IMG/VR virus record: IMGVR_UViG_3300008108_002889
Coordinates: 1-40,498 of that record
From: a virus
DNA: 40,498 nt
Direction: 5' to 3' (one strand)
Position numbers and translations under genes: made by a program. Of the stretch, positions 28,902 through 37,178 are shown piece after piece (position 1 is the first letter of the stretch; every line of letters starts with the position of its first letter). Under the pieces are notes generated by a model that was not told the origin of the DNA, did no database searches, and saw only the letters and a list, made by a program, of their open reading frames with translations.

Positions 28902-29888
28902 ATGGCAGGATCAGGAACAAGAGCAACGGCTCAAGATTATAATAATATCCAGGCTGTGATCTCATCAGTAATGGGGATTGGCACTGGTACGACAGGTTAT
29001 GGTCAACCAATTGCAAGTAGCCCAGTGAGTCAAAGTACTACAATGACTTCTACTCAATGGGACCAGTTAAGGGACGATCTTACTAAAGCAAGGGTACATC
29101 AAACTAACACTGGAGTTTCTACTGCTAGTACTACCATTGGAAGCCCATGGCAGACCTTATTTGATGTTACACCGTCAACTGTGGTACAAGAAGCTATTCG
29201 ACTCCAATACCAAGACTTTGCAGATAATGGTGTAAATGCTAACCGAGCAGTGGTTGCAGCAGCACAAACTACTTCGGGTGTATCTTTAACATCAACAACT
29301 AGGGGTACAAATTGGGGTACATCAGCTTTAGGGGCTAGCATTACACATACCGTCACCCTGACATTTGCAGGTTACACTTCAGGAAGTCTTACAGTACCAG
29401 CAGCAGATCATATTCGTTGTTTCTTTAACGCTGGCGGATCAATTCAGATTACTGCTTCTAGAACAGGTGCTGCCGCAACTACCAAAGACACAGATTGGAC
29501 TAATATGTTAAGCGGCTTTGGTACTCTTAACTTTAGAGCATCTAGCACAAACATCACCGGGGGAGTTAATGCTGGCGGTAGCGTAGGATCTGCTGTAGGT
29601 TTTCAAACATTGACCATTGGCGCCGCAGCCAGTAATATCCTTACTCAATCTTCTAGCGTAACACAATATGCTGAAAATCGATATTTGGTTGGTGTAAGCA
29701 GACCTACTGCTAACACGTTGGCATTTACTATAACTTTCACCGATAATGATGCTGGCGATCAAACAGGATTAGGACCACCAGTTGACGAGCCAGTTACTGG
29801 AACTATAACTAGTTCTTGCCTATGTACAAGACCGTCGGGTGCTAACGTAGATGTTCCTGCACCAACTGGCTCTGCTACAGCACTTTAA
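28902..29888 (+). CDS. Structural or adhesin-type protein (328 aa)
   Basis: The N-terminus (about 1-75, with ATAQDYNNIQAVISSVMGIG, GYGQ, then TSTQWDQLRDDLTKARVHQT) is a helical segment familiar from marine phage proteins located beside tail fibres. The rest is Ser/Thr/Gly-rich beta sequence with a strand pattern ending in DEPVTGTITSSCLCTRPSGA. No catalytic motif, signal peptide or membrane helix is visible. It begins 10 bases after fibre 3, so it probably shares that transcript, and it is the last gene of the structural block. Specific function unknown. Confidence 0.72.
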   Translation: MAGSGTRATAQDYNNIQAVISSVMGIGTGTTGYGQPIASSPVSQSTTMTSTQWDQLRDDLTKARVHQTNTGVSTASTTIGSPWQTLFDVTPSTVVQEAIRLQYQDFADNGVNANRAVVAAAQTTSGVSLTSTTRGTNWGTSALGASITHTVTLTFAGYTSGSLTVPAADHIRCFFNAGGSIQITASRTGAAATTKDTDWTNMLSGFGTLNFRASSTNITGGVNAGGSVGSAVGFQTLTIGAAASNILTQSSSVTQYAENRYLVGVSRPTANTLAFTITFTDNDAGDQTGLGPPVDEPVTGTITSSCLCTRPSGANVDVPAPTGSATAL

Positions 29889-29908
29889 TACCAGTTTCTA
29901 CAATATAC

Positions 29909-29937
29909 TTGACAATTTTTAGATAAAATAGTATAAT
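29909..29937 (+). promoter_or_regulatory. Perfect sigma70-type promoter of the sugar/radical-SAM operon
   Basis: TTGACA at 29909-29914 and TATAAT at 29932-29937 are exact consensus hexamers separated by the optimal 17 bases. Initiation would fall near 29944, about 17 bases before the ATG at 29961, with an AGGAG ribosome-binding site at 29951-29955. The late octamer seen elsewhere is absent from this gap. In T4-like phages, host-sigma70-type promoters drive early genes, so the operon downstream may be read early by unmodified host polymerase. This timing is inferred. Confidence 0.85.
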
Positions 29938-29960
29938 AACTATTAAATCTAGGAGTTGTC

Positions 29961-30191
29961 ATGGATCCAATCGTCCAAAAAGCCTTTGACGTAGCCAATT
30001 ATATGACTACGTTGTCAAACTATGATGAGGATATGGTATTGATTGATGATAATCATACTCCGATAAGCATTGAAAATCTTAAAAATTTTTTAGAAACACT
30101 GATAGTAATTTATCAAAGTTCTATTAATGAGTATTACACCAAGTACTCACAACTTAAGAACAGTAGATCAGTGGAGACTCTAGTAAAATGA
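29961..30191 (+). CDS. Small hypothetical protein, first gene of the operon (76 aa)
   Basis: This is the first cistron after the sigma70 promoter, with a strong AGGAG ribosome-binding site. The protein is short, acidic and probably helical (KAFDVANYMTTLSNYDEDMV, then ENLKNFLETLIVIYQSSINE). No domain was recognised. Its stop overlaps the first glycosyltransferase start by 4 bases (ATGA), so it is translated in step with it. It could be a small partner of the enzymes that follow. Confidence 0.7.
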   Translation: MDPIVQKAFDVANYMTTLSNYDEDMVLIDDNHTPISIENLKNFLETLIVIYQSSINEYYTKYSQLKNSRSVETLVK

Positions 30192-31024
30192 CCAACGGAG
30201 TAGTGTTGTTTGCCTATAATAATCAAGAAATTGATTACGCACAACTGGCTTGGTTCGCCGCAAAGAAGGTAACACAATTTTTAGAAGTTCCTGTGACAGT
30301 CATAACAGATGATAAAACTATCTTTGACAAGTTAGATATTTCAGTGTTTGATAAAATTATAGAGTTAGACCAAGAAGAGCAGGCCAATTCAAAGTACTTT
30401 TACGACGGTGCAAATAAGAGTGTTAAACTTCCTTGGAAAAATAGTACACGTTATAGTGTGTTCGATCTTACTCCATACGAGAACACACTGGTAATTGATT
30501 CAGATTATATTGTAAATTCAAAAACATTAAGCTATTGCTGGGATCAACCTCATGACTTTTTAATTTATCAACAAGGGTTTGATCTAGCGCAATGGCGTGA
30601 TGTTTCTGAATTTACCACAATAGGTGAGCACAGTATTCCTTTTTACTGGGCCACAGTTTTCTTCTTTAAGAAAACAGCAAATACAAAATTATTGTTTGCA
30701 CTAGTCAAGCATATTAAGGAAAACTGGACCTATTATAAGTTAGTGTATCAAATACACAGTACTAATTTTAGGAATGACTATGCATTTAGTATTGCTATAC
30801 ACATGCTCAATGGATTTACTCTAGGAACATTTGCACATCAATTACCTGGCAAACTATTTTACATACGAGATTCTGATATTCTTTTTGGAATTGAAGATTC
30901 TGTAATGAAGTTTTTAGTTCAGAAAGAAGGATACTCTTCAGATTTTACCCCAGTTAAGACATCAACAGTTGATGTTCATGTAATGAACAAGTATAGTTTA
31001 TTAAGGCAGATTAACAATGTCTAA
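30188..31024 (+). CDS. GT-A-like glycosyltransferase 1 (278 aa)
   Basis: The overall plan suits a nucleotide-sugar-dependent glycosyltransferase of the GT-A fold (GT8-like). The N-terminus (GVVLFAYNNQEIDYAQLAWF) suggests the first Rossmann-type strand and helix. VTVITDD (about 36-42) is the second strand. NTLVIDSDYIV carries the DxD-type motif D104-S105-D106, expected to bind the metal and nucleotide sugar. The same plan recurs in the next gene, so the two are probably paralogues. There is no signal peptide or membrane helix, so it should act in the host cytoplasm. It overlaps both neighbours (4 and 8 bases). Donor and acceptor are unknown. Confidence 0.7.
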   Translation: MTNGVVLFAYNNQEIDYAQLAWFAAKKVTQFLEVPVTVITDDKTIFDKLDISVFDKIIELDQEEQANSKYFYDGANKSVKLPWKNSTRYSVFDLTPYENTLVIDSDYIVNSKTLSYCWDQPHDFLIYQQGFDLAQWRDVSEFTTIGEHSIPFYWATVFFFKKTANTKLLFALVKHIKENWTYYKLVYQIHSTNFRNDYAFSIAIHMLNGFTLGTFAHQLPGKLFYIRDSDILFGIEDSVMKFLVQKEGYSSDFTPVKTSTVDVHVMNKYSLLRQINNV

Positions 31025-31847
31025 TGGTCATATTTTTGTAGCACAAAATTCTAATGTTGATTACGTAAGACAGGCTTACGCTTTGGCGTTAAGTATTAAA
31101 AAGAACAACAAGTTATATCGTGAAACATGTTTAGTCACTAATAACGAAGTACCTGAATCGTATAGACATGCGTTCGATCACATACTGCCAATTCCCTGGG
31201 GCGACGATGCAGAAGGGTCATCTTGGAAAATTGAAAATCGATGGAAAGTAATACACATAAGTCCATTTGTTGAAAATATTGTCTATGACACTGACATGCT
31301 ATTGCTAAACAGCAATGATCATTGGTGGAAATATCTTGAACAAAAAGATTTATTTTTTACTTCGAATGTATTAGATTATCGAGGAAATATTATTAACAAC
31401 GATTATTATAGAAAAACGTTTACTGCTAATAATCTAGTTAACACTTACACTGGTGCGTTTTATTTTAAAAAGATTGATAGAACATATGAATTTTTTAAAT
31501 GGTTAGAAATTATTATTGACCAGTGGAGAAAATTTTACCCGCTACATCTTAAAAATTCTCCACAGACATTTTGCAGTATGGATGTAAGTGTAGCATTAGC
31601 TCTTAAGTTTATGGGCTGTGAAGAACAATTTACTACCAAAGATACACTAGTACCAAGCTTTACACATATGAAACCAGCAATACAAGGCTGGAAAAATATT
31701 CCTAACAAATGGACATCGGCTATATCTTCTTATTTCAGTGATGACGGTAATTTAAAAGTTGGAAACTTTCAACAGCACGGACTATTTCATTATGTAGAAG
31801 ATGAATTTCTTACTGATGACATAATTAAAAAATTGGAAAACTTATGA
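31017..31847 (+). CDS. GT-A-like glycosyltransferase 2 (276 aa), paralogue of the preceding gene
   Basis: It starts 8 bases inside the previous gene. It shares the layout of glycosyltransferase 1: a start with NSNVDYVRQAYALALSIKK, a strand with CLVTNNEVP, SSWKIENRWKVIHISPFVEN, then VYDTDMLLL with the DxD motif D91-T92-D93. The SWKIENRW segment parallels the SVKLPWKNSTRYSVFDLTPY segment of the neighbour. The C-terminal half has GAFYFKK and a later HMKPAIQGW, which may form the acceptor side. Length (276 versus 278) and architecture support tandem duplication followed by divergence, perhaps to use different acceptors. Confidence 0.72.
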   Translation: MSNGHIFVAQNSNVDYVRQAYALALSIKKNNKLYRETCLVTNNEVPESYRHAFDHILPIPWGDDAEGSSWKIENRWKVIHISPFVENIVYDTDMLLLNSNDHWWKYLEQKDLFFTSNVLDYRGNIINNDYYRKTFTANNLVNTYTGAFYFKKIDRTYEFFKWLEIIIDQWRKFYPLHLKNSPQTFCSMDVSVALALKFMGCEEQFTTKDTLVPSFTHMKPAIQGWKNIPNKWTSAISSYFSDDGNLKVGNFQQHGLFHYVEDEFLTDDIIKKLENL

Positions 31848-32416
31848 GCAGAAAAGACCGTTTAACTTCCGGAACAGTATATAATTCTTTTTATGTTCAT
31901 TACGATAATGAAGGTACTGTTCATTCATTAAGTAACGTCAAAGAAGACAACTATAAAATATTTGAAATTGATCTATTTTTAATAGATGATTTTATTAATG
32001 GTAAAAAAGATTTTAGAAAATATAATATAGAATATTTTTATAATTTAAGCAAAGGCATCACAATTTCAGAAAATGATACAGTAGAGTATAGTAAACCTTT
32101 ATTTCAAATCTTGCCAGTAACCTTACACACCGATGATAATGTTGTTCTTGAACACAGTATAGATGACAGTAAATGGACAGTATATTTTAATGAAGAAGCA
32201 CTAGAAAAAATAGAAGTATTGCCGCCTATTACATTTTATATTTGCAAAAAAGATGATCCTCATTACCTATATAGATACTTTACAATTGATGTTGACAACA
32301 TAGTTGATGGTAAAATAGATTATAGTTTTGAAAGTGATCACGAACAACAGTTTTCTCAGATAAGTGTAGCAACATTAAAAAGATTTCCTAATTACGGAAT
32401 TAAGGAAAAAGCATGA
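31844..32416 (+). CDS. Hypothetical protein between the glycosyltransferases (190 aa)
   Basis: No family was recognised. The protein is acidic and rich in Asp, Tyr and Phe, with alternating hydrophobic strands (PLFQILPVTLHTDDNVVLEH, then KWTVYFNEEALEKIEVLPPI) that suggest a beta-sandwich. It has no cysteine cluster, signal peptide or membrane helix. ATGA overlaps on both sides place it firmly inside the operon, between glycosyltransferase 2 and the GT2-like gene. A non-catalytic partner or small virion decoration protein are possibilities; neither is supported directly. Confidence 0.65.
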   Translation: MSRKDRLTSGTVYNSFYVHYDNEGTVHSLSNVKEDNYKIFEIDLFLIDDFINGKKDFRKYNIEYFYNLSKGITISENDTVEYSKPLFQILPVTLHTDDNVVLEHSIDDSKWTVYFNEEALEKIEVLPPITFYICKKDDPHYLYRYFTIDVDNIVDGKIDYSFESDHEQQFSQISVATLKRFPNYGIKEKA

Positions 32417-33309
32417 GTAATAAAATTAAAGTTATTGATCAAGACATTGTATTCTTAAGTTATGACGAGCCTAATGCAGAAAAAAATTATGCAGACTTAT
32501 TAAAAAAAGTCCCATGGGCTAAACGTGTACATGGAGTTAAAGGCAGCGACGCCGCACATAAAGCCTGCGCTGCCAAAAGTGAAACAGAATATTTTATCAC
32601 AGTTGATGCTGATAATATTGTTGACAGCAAGTTTTTTCAAGTAGTTGTTGACCTAGATGAACTAGGGTTTGACGATACCTATGTCTTTAGTTGGGCAGGA
32701 CGAGTACACGTTAATCATCTTATGTATGGTAACGGTGGCCTTAAGATGTGGACACGTAAGTTTGTTAACGATATGAAAACACACGAAAATTCAGACCCTA
32801 CAGATCATAAAGGTCTAGTAGAGTTTTGTTTTGATCATAGATATCATCAGTTTAATACAAACTACAGCGAAAGTTACACCAATGCCACACCGTTCCAAGC
32901 ATGGCGGGCAGGTTTCCGTGAAGGTGTTAAAATGTCACTGGACCAAGGCGCTAAAGTTACTGATATGAAAAAACAAGTTTGGTGGGAAAACTACTACAGA
33001 TTAATAACATGGTGCTCAGTTGGGCGAGATGTTGACAACGGCTTGTACAGTATGCTAGGTGCTAGAGAAGGTTGTTATATGACTAACTGCACTGATTGGG
33101 AATATGCCAATGTGAGAGATTTTGAATATTTGACTGATTATTGGAAAGAACATTGGGCAGATAAAACTGTTGATCATGCAGAAGAAAAAATTAAATTTTA
33201 CGGACAAGAAATTAAACAAACTCATGGACTTGAAATTGCTGACCTTGATGCAGACGGTTCCGTTTACTACAAAAAAATGCAAGATGCACTGAGAAAGTAT
33301 TTTAAATGA
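32413..33309 (+). CDS. GT2-like glycosyltransferase (298 aa)
   Basis: The first 80 residues follow a GT2-type GT-A core: DIVFLSYDEPNAEKNYADLL, HGVKGSDAAHKACAAKSETE, then YFITVDADNIVD with the DxD motif D65-A66-D67. The KG..AAH.AC.....TEYF.TVDADN pattern is common in glycosyltransferases carried by T4-like marine phages. The middle has WAGRVHVNHLMYGNGGLKMW and the C-terminus is charged and helical (DYWKEHWADKTVDHAEEKIK). It overlaps both neighbours by 4 bases (ATGA). Probably transfers or helps build the same glycan as the other transferases. Donor sugar unknown. Confidence 0.75.
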   Translation: MSNKIKVIDQDIVFLSYDEPNAEKNYADLLKKVPWAKRVHGVKGSDAAHKACAAKSETEYFITVDADNIVDSKFFQVVVDLDELGFDDTYVFSWAGRVHVNHLMYGNGGLKMWTRKFVNDMKTHENSDPTDHKGLVEFCFDHRYHQFNTNYSESYTNATPFQAWRAGFREGVKMSLDQGAKVTDMKKQVWWENYYRLITWCSVGRDVDNGLYSMLGAREGCYMTNCTDWEYANVRDFEYLTDYWKEHWADKTVDHAEEKIKFYGQEIKQTHGLEIADLDADGSVYYKKMQDALRKYFK

Positions 33310-34694
33310 ACGAACAAGAAAAGATCAAAACAATTAAGATAAAAGTAGAGAATGAAGTAAGTCCTACATTCTGTCTTGCCAAATGGCATCATGTGACTAT
33401 GTACTTACAAACAGGTGAAACACACAGTTGTTATCATCCTGCTCCTCATAAGATCCCTTTAATTGAAGTATTTGATAATCCTAGTGCGTTACACAATACC
33501 GATCACAAAAAACAAGAACGCAAGATGATGCTAGAGGGTAAGAAGCCTGACGGTTGTCAATATTGCTGGAACATAGAAGCCATGGGTCCTGAATATATCA
33601 GTGATCGCCATATTCGTAATGCCAGTATTTTTACAGAAGAACGCTACGAACAAACAGCTAAAGGTGCATGGGATCAAAATATTAATCCTGAATATATCGA
33701 GATTAATTTTGGTAACGAATGTAATTTTAAATGCGGATACTGTCATCCCAAATATAGTACAAGATTCTTCAACGAAATTAAAGAACATGGCCCAGTAACC
33801 ACAGTTAAGAATCATCGATGTGACATTGATTGGATGAAGTTATACAGTCGTGAAGAAGATAATCCGTATGTGGATGCATTTTGGCGTTGGTGGCCAGAAC
33901 TGCGTAAGACATTAAACATTATGCGAGTTACAGGCGGTGAACCCCTAATGCACGTGAGCACATGGCGATTACTTGACAAGATTAACAAAGATCCTATGCC
34001 TTGGCTAGAACTTAATGTTAATAGTAATCTTGGAGTTAAGACCGGGTTAGTTGATAGATTATCTACAGAAGTAGAAGAACTTAAAGTCAATAACAAAATT
34101 AGAAATTTTAAATTGTTTACTAGTATGGACACATGGGGACCTCGTGCTGAATATATTCGCACAGGACTTGACTTAACAGTATGGGAAGAAAACTTTCACA
34201 CTTATCTTACAAAGACAACTAGTCCTATTACTTTTATGATTACATTTAATATTTTAAGTGTTACAACATTTAAATCCTTACTAGAAAAAATGTTAGAATG
34301 GCGCAAACAGTACGGATGGTATGATGACAAAAAAGAACATCGTGTACGTTTCGATACTCCATATCTTCGAGATCCTCTTCAATATGACATGAATCTATTA
34401 CCTAAACAAGAATTCATGCCTTACATGAAAGACAGTTTAAAGTTCATGGAAGACAATGTAGATGATAATGCCAGTGACAAATTTACCAGCGTTGAATATG
34501 AAAAATTTAAACGTGTAGTGGACTACATGGAGAATACAAATCATTCTCGTGAAAAACTAATTGAAGGACGTAAAGATTTCTTCAATTGGTTTAGTGCCAT
34601 GGACAGTAGACGAGACACTAGCTTTTTACAAGTGTTTCCAGAAATGGAAAGTTTTTATAAACTATGCGAAATTGCCAATGAACAATATAGATAA
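33306..34694 (+). CDS. Radical SAM protein 1 with N-terminal twitch-like cysteines (462 aa)
   Basis: The radical SAM 4Fe-4S motif CNFKCGYC (C139, C143, C146) is followed by the SAM-contacting GGEP motif (210-213). Ahead of the core, C23, C42, C84 and C87 sit in FCLAKWHH, HSCYHP and GCQYCW. This resembles an auxiliary-cluster (twitch-type) site, but placed N-terminal instead of the usual C-terminal position. Radical SAM enzymes generate a 5'-deoxyadenosyl radical; twitch relatives such as BtrN oxidise sugar alcohols, others modify peptides. Substrate here is unknown. The protein has an acidic helical C-terminus. It overlaps the GT2-like gene by 4 bases and the next radical SAM gene by 17. Confidence 0.88.
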   Translation: MNEQEKIKTIKIKVENEVSPTFCLAKWHHVTMYLQTGETHSCYHPAPHKIPLIEVFDNPSALHNTDHKKQERKMMLEGKKPDGCQYCWNIEAMGPEYISDRHIRNASIFTEERYEQTAKGAWDQNINPEYIEINFGNECNFKCGYCHPKYSTRFFNEIKEHGPVTTVKNHRCDIDWMKLYSREEDNPYVDAFWRWWPELRKTLNIMRVTGGEPLMHVSTWRLLDKINKDPMPWLELNVNSNLGVKTGLVDRLSTEVEELKVNNKIRNFKLFTSMDTWGPRAEYIRTGLDLTVWEENFHTYLTKTTSPITFMITFNILSVTTFKSLLEKMLEWRKQYGWYDDKKEHRVRFDTPYLRDPLQYDMNLLPKQEFMPYMKDSLKFMEDNVDDNASDKFTSVEYEKFKRVVDYMENTNHSREKLIEGRKDFFNWFSAMDSRRDTSFLQVFPEMESFYKLCEIANEQYR

Positions 34695-35916
34695 AGATTT
34701 TTTACTCAATGAGAGCAAAGTATTTTGCATGTTTCCGTGGATGCACTTAAATGTAACTCCCAAAGGTGACATCTATCCTTGCTGTAGTAATAACTACACA
34801 ACTCCATTTGGTAATACAAAACAAACAACATTAAAAGATGCCTTTAACAATGACAAGATGAAAACTATTCGTCTTAATATGTTAAATGAGAAAAAGAGCG
34901 AGATCTGCAATTTTTGTTATAAACACGAAGAAGCTGGCCCCCATAGTTTTAGAAATTATAGTAAAGAACACTGGGGTAAAGATTTTGATGAACTAGTGCC
35001 ACAGACGCAAGAAGACGGTACTATGCCTGACTTCAAGATGAAATATTACGACATACGTTTTAGTAATATTTGTAACTTTAAATGTCGTACCTGTGGTGCA
35101 GAGTTTAGCAGTCAGTGGGCCGCTGAACAGCGAGCTAATTTTGATCCTAAACATCCTATAATCATCCATGCTGACGATGGCAAAGGCGATTTGCTTAATG
35201 AAGTTTTAACACACATTGAACATATTGATCTAGCATACTTTGCTGGCGGCGAACCATTGATCACAGACGAGCATTATACAATCCTTGAAGAAATGATTCG
35301 CAAGGGTAGAACAGATGTGACACTGCGTTATAATACCAACGCCAGTAACATCAAATATAAAAATCATGACATTCTTGATCTGTGGAAACATTTCAAACGT
35401 GTTGAATTAAGTTGCTCAATTGATCATTACGGTGAACGAGCAGAATGGCTACGTCACGGTACAGATTGGGGGAAAGTGGAAAGTAATTTGCTTACTTTTA
35501 GACAATTAGATTACGTACATTTTCAAATAAACACAGTATTCAGTATTTTTAATTATTTGACCATTGGCGACTTTTACAATTATCTTAAAGAAAAAAATAT
35601 TGTAAGATTAGAAGACTGGTATCATAGCCTGTATCTTGCTGTGCATCCTAGTTACTATTCTGCTAAAAGTATGCCAAAAATTTTAAAAGCCTCTGCAAAA
35701 GAAAACGCAGAAAAATTTATATCGTCTAACGGCCCTGAATGGATACTGTTAAACAACCTCGTAACAGATGCAGTTAAATTTGCAGACGAAAGTGATACTT
35801 GGGACGAAAATAAAAAGACATTTTTTATGCATGTCTTGTCAACTGATAAGATTAGAGGTGAGAGTTTTATTAAAACTTTCCCAGAATTAAATAGACTTAT
35901 GAATCTAACGGAGTAA
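34678..35916 (+). CDS. Radical SAM protein 2 with N-terminal twitch-like cysteines (413 aa)
   Basis: CNFKCRTC (C132, C136, C139) is the radical SAM cluster motif and GGEP follows at 190-193. The pre-core cysteines are C17, C35, C36, C77 and C80 in the order FCMFPWMHLN, YPCCSN, CNFC. The frame extends upstream to a TTG at 34561, but that would overlap the previous gene by 134 bases. The ATG at 34678 is preferred because it gives the family's usual beginning (a short helix, then FCMFPWMHL) and matches the start of the next paralogue. The DIRFSN.CN.KCR.C and G.DW segments are shared with radical SAM protein 3. Function is probably linked to the sugar genes around it; substrate unknown. Confidence 0.86.
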   Translation: MNNIDKDFLLNESKVFCMFPWMHLNVTPKGDIYPCCSNNYTTPFGNTKQTTLKDAFNNDKMKTIRLNMLNEKKSEICNFCYKHEEAGPHSFRNYSKEHWGKDFDELVPQTQEDGTMPDFKMKYYDIRFSNICNFKCRTCGAEFSSQWAAEQRANFDPKHPIIIHADDGKGDLLNEVLTHIEHIDLAYFAGGEPLITDEHYTILEEMIRKGRTDVTLRYNTNASNIKYKNHDILDLWKHFKRVELSCSIDHYGERAEWLRHGTDWGKVESNLLTFRQLDYVHFQINTVFSIFNYLTIGDFYNYLKEKNIVRLEDWYHSLYLAVHPSYYSAKSMPKILKASAKENAEKFISSNGPEWILLNNLVTDAVKFADESDTWDENKKTFFMHVLSTDKIRGESFIKTFPELNRLMNLTE

Positions 35917-35918
35917 GA

Positions 35919-37178
35919 ATGAAAAACGTAAAAGACCTTGTTGAAAATGGAAAACATTTTTGTATACTGCCGTGGATTCACTTTCACGCTTGGCCAGATC
36001 GTAGAGTAATGCCGTGCTGTGTAGCTGATAGTAATAAGCCAGTGGGCGAAATTAAATCAAACGAATCTGTACTAGAAATGATGAACAGTGATGATTATAA
36101 GAAAATGCGTCTAAACATGCTCAACGACGAACCTGTTGAAGCATGCCAACGATGCTACGATCTTGAAAAATTAGGCACGTGGACTATGCGTCAGAGTCAT
36201 AATAAACGCAGAGGTCTTGACTTTGTTGATATTGTGGAAGATACTAATGACGATGGCAGCTTAAACGAATTTAAATTAAAATATATGGATATTCGTTTTA
36301 GCAATCTATGTAATATGAAATGCCGTAGTTGCGGACCAAGTTGCTCTAGCCTATGGGCACAGGAATTTATTGAACATAAAGGTGTTGAAGTTTTAGACAA
36401 GCATTTTAATATGACTAAAATGGTAGTCAGTAACAACGATGATCAAATGTTAATGACTAAACTCAAACCGTATCTCAAAGATGTAGTAGAAGTTTACTTT
36501 GCCGGCGGAGAAATTATCATTACTCCTGAGCATTATGAATGTTTAGATTACTGGATTGAAACTGGAGTAAATGAAACTATTGAATTAAGTTACACGACAA
36601 ATTTCAGCAGTCTTAAATTTAAAGATAAAGATCTAATTGAGTATTGGAAAAAGTTCCCTAATCTAATTATTTGGGCCAGTCTTGACGGCATGGGAGATCA
36701 TGCTGAATTGATTCGCAAAGGCACTGACTGGGAAAGAACTGAGAAAAATTTACGCGAATTAAAAGCACTAGTACCACATGCACAGTTCCAAATAACACCA
36801 ACAATCAGTATATGGAATGTGTTCCAGTTTCCTAAATTCTTTGACTATCTTATAGACAATGAGTTAATTGATAAAAACACCGCACCTAGATTTAATCTTG
36901 CTACTAGCCCGTGGTATTCAAATATCATGATTCTTCCTGAATTTTCAAAAGAAAAACTAGGCAGACTTTACAGAGAATACATTCACAAATATTCGTACAA
37001 TCCTCACATTAGTAATGGATTTAAAATGATAAGTCAGAATTTAAAAAGCGGTGATCCTAACAAAGGCGGCATACAAGAGTTTATTAAATTCAATGACGAA
37101 TTAGACAGTGTACGCAATGAAAGTATTTTAGATGTAATTCCTGAATTAAAAGAGGTTTATAGATGGGCAAAAAGTTAA
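35919..37178 (+). CDS. Radical SAM protein 3 with N-terminal twitch-like cysteines (419 aa)
   Basis: It is a close architectural paralogue of radical SAM protein 2. Pre-core cysteines are C15, C33, C34, C76 and C79 (FCILPWIHFH, MPCCVA, CQRC), followed by the core CNMKCRSC (C131, C135, C138). The SAM-binding motif reads GGEI (196-199); the proline found in the other three proteins is replaced by Ile, though the Gly-Gly-Glu is intact. An extra C142 lies close after the cluster. RKGTDWERTEKNLRELK parallels RHGTDWGKVESNLLTFRQL in protein 2. The gene begins two bases after protein 2 ends. Likely active, with a different substrate pocket; inferred. Confidence 0.86.
   Translation: MKNVKDLVENGKHFCILPWIHFHAWPDRRVMPCCVADSNKPVGEIKSNESVLEMMNSDDYKKMRLNMLNDEPVEACQRCYDLEKLGTWTMRQSHNKRRGLDFVDIVEDTNDDGSLNEFKLKYMDIRFSNLCNMKCRSCGPSCSSLWAQEFIEHKGVEVLDKHFNMTKMVVSNNDDQMLMTKLKPYLKDVVEVYFAGGEIIITPEHYECLDYWIETGVNETIELSYTTNFSSLKFKDKDLIEYWKKFPNLIIWASLDGMGDHAELIRKGTDWERTEKNLRELKALVPHAQFQITPTISIWNVFQFPKFFDYLIDNELIDKNTAPRFNLATSPWYSNIMILPEFSKEKLGRLYREYIHKYSYNPHISNGFKMISQNLKSGDPNKGGIQEFIKFNDELDSVRNESILDVIPELKEVYRWAKS

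Noticed and set aside
29889-29960. tRNA or small RNA gene in the gap before the operon
   Set aside because: The gap is filled by the promoter and ribosome-binding site, and no cloverleaf or stable stem was seen.
33531-34162. Minus-strand and alternate-frame open frames within radical SAM protein 1
   Set aside because: They overlap a gene with clear catalytic motifs and have no independent support.
34561-34677. Upstream TTG extension of radical SAM protein 2
   Set aside because: It would overlap the previous gene by 134 bases, and the added 39 residues have no counterpart in protein 3; the ATG at 34678 fits both family start and operon spacing.
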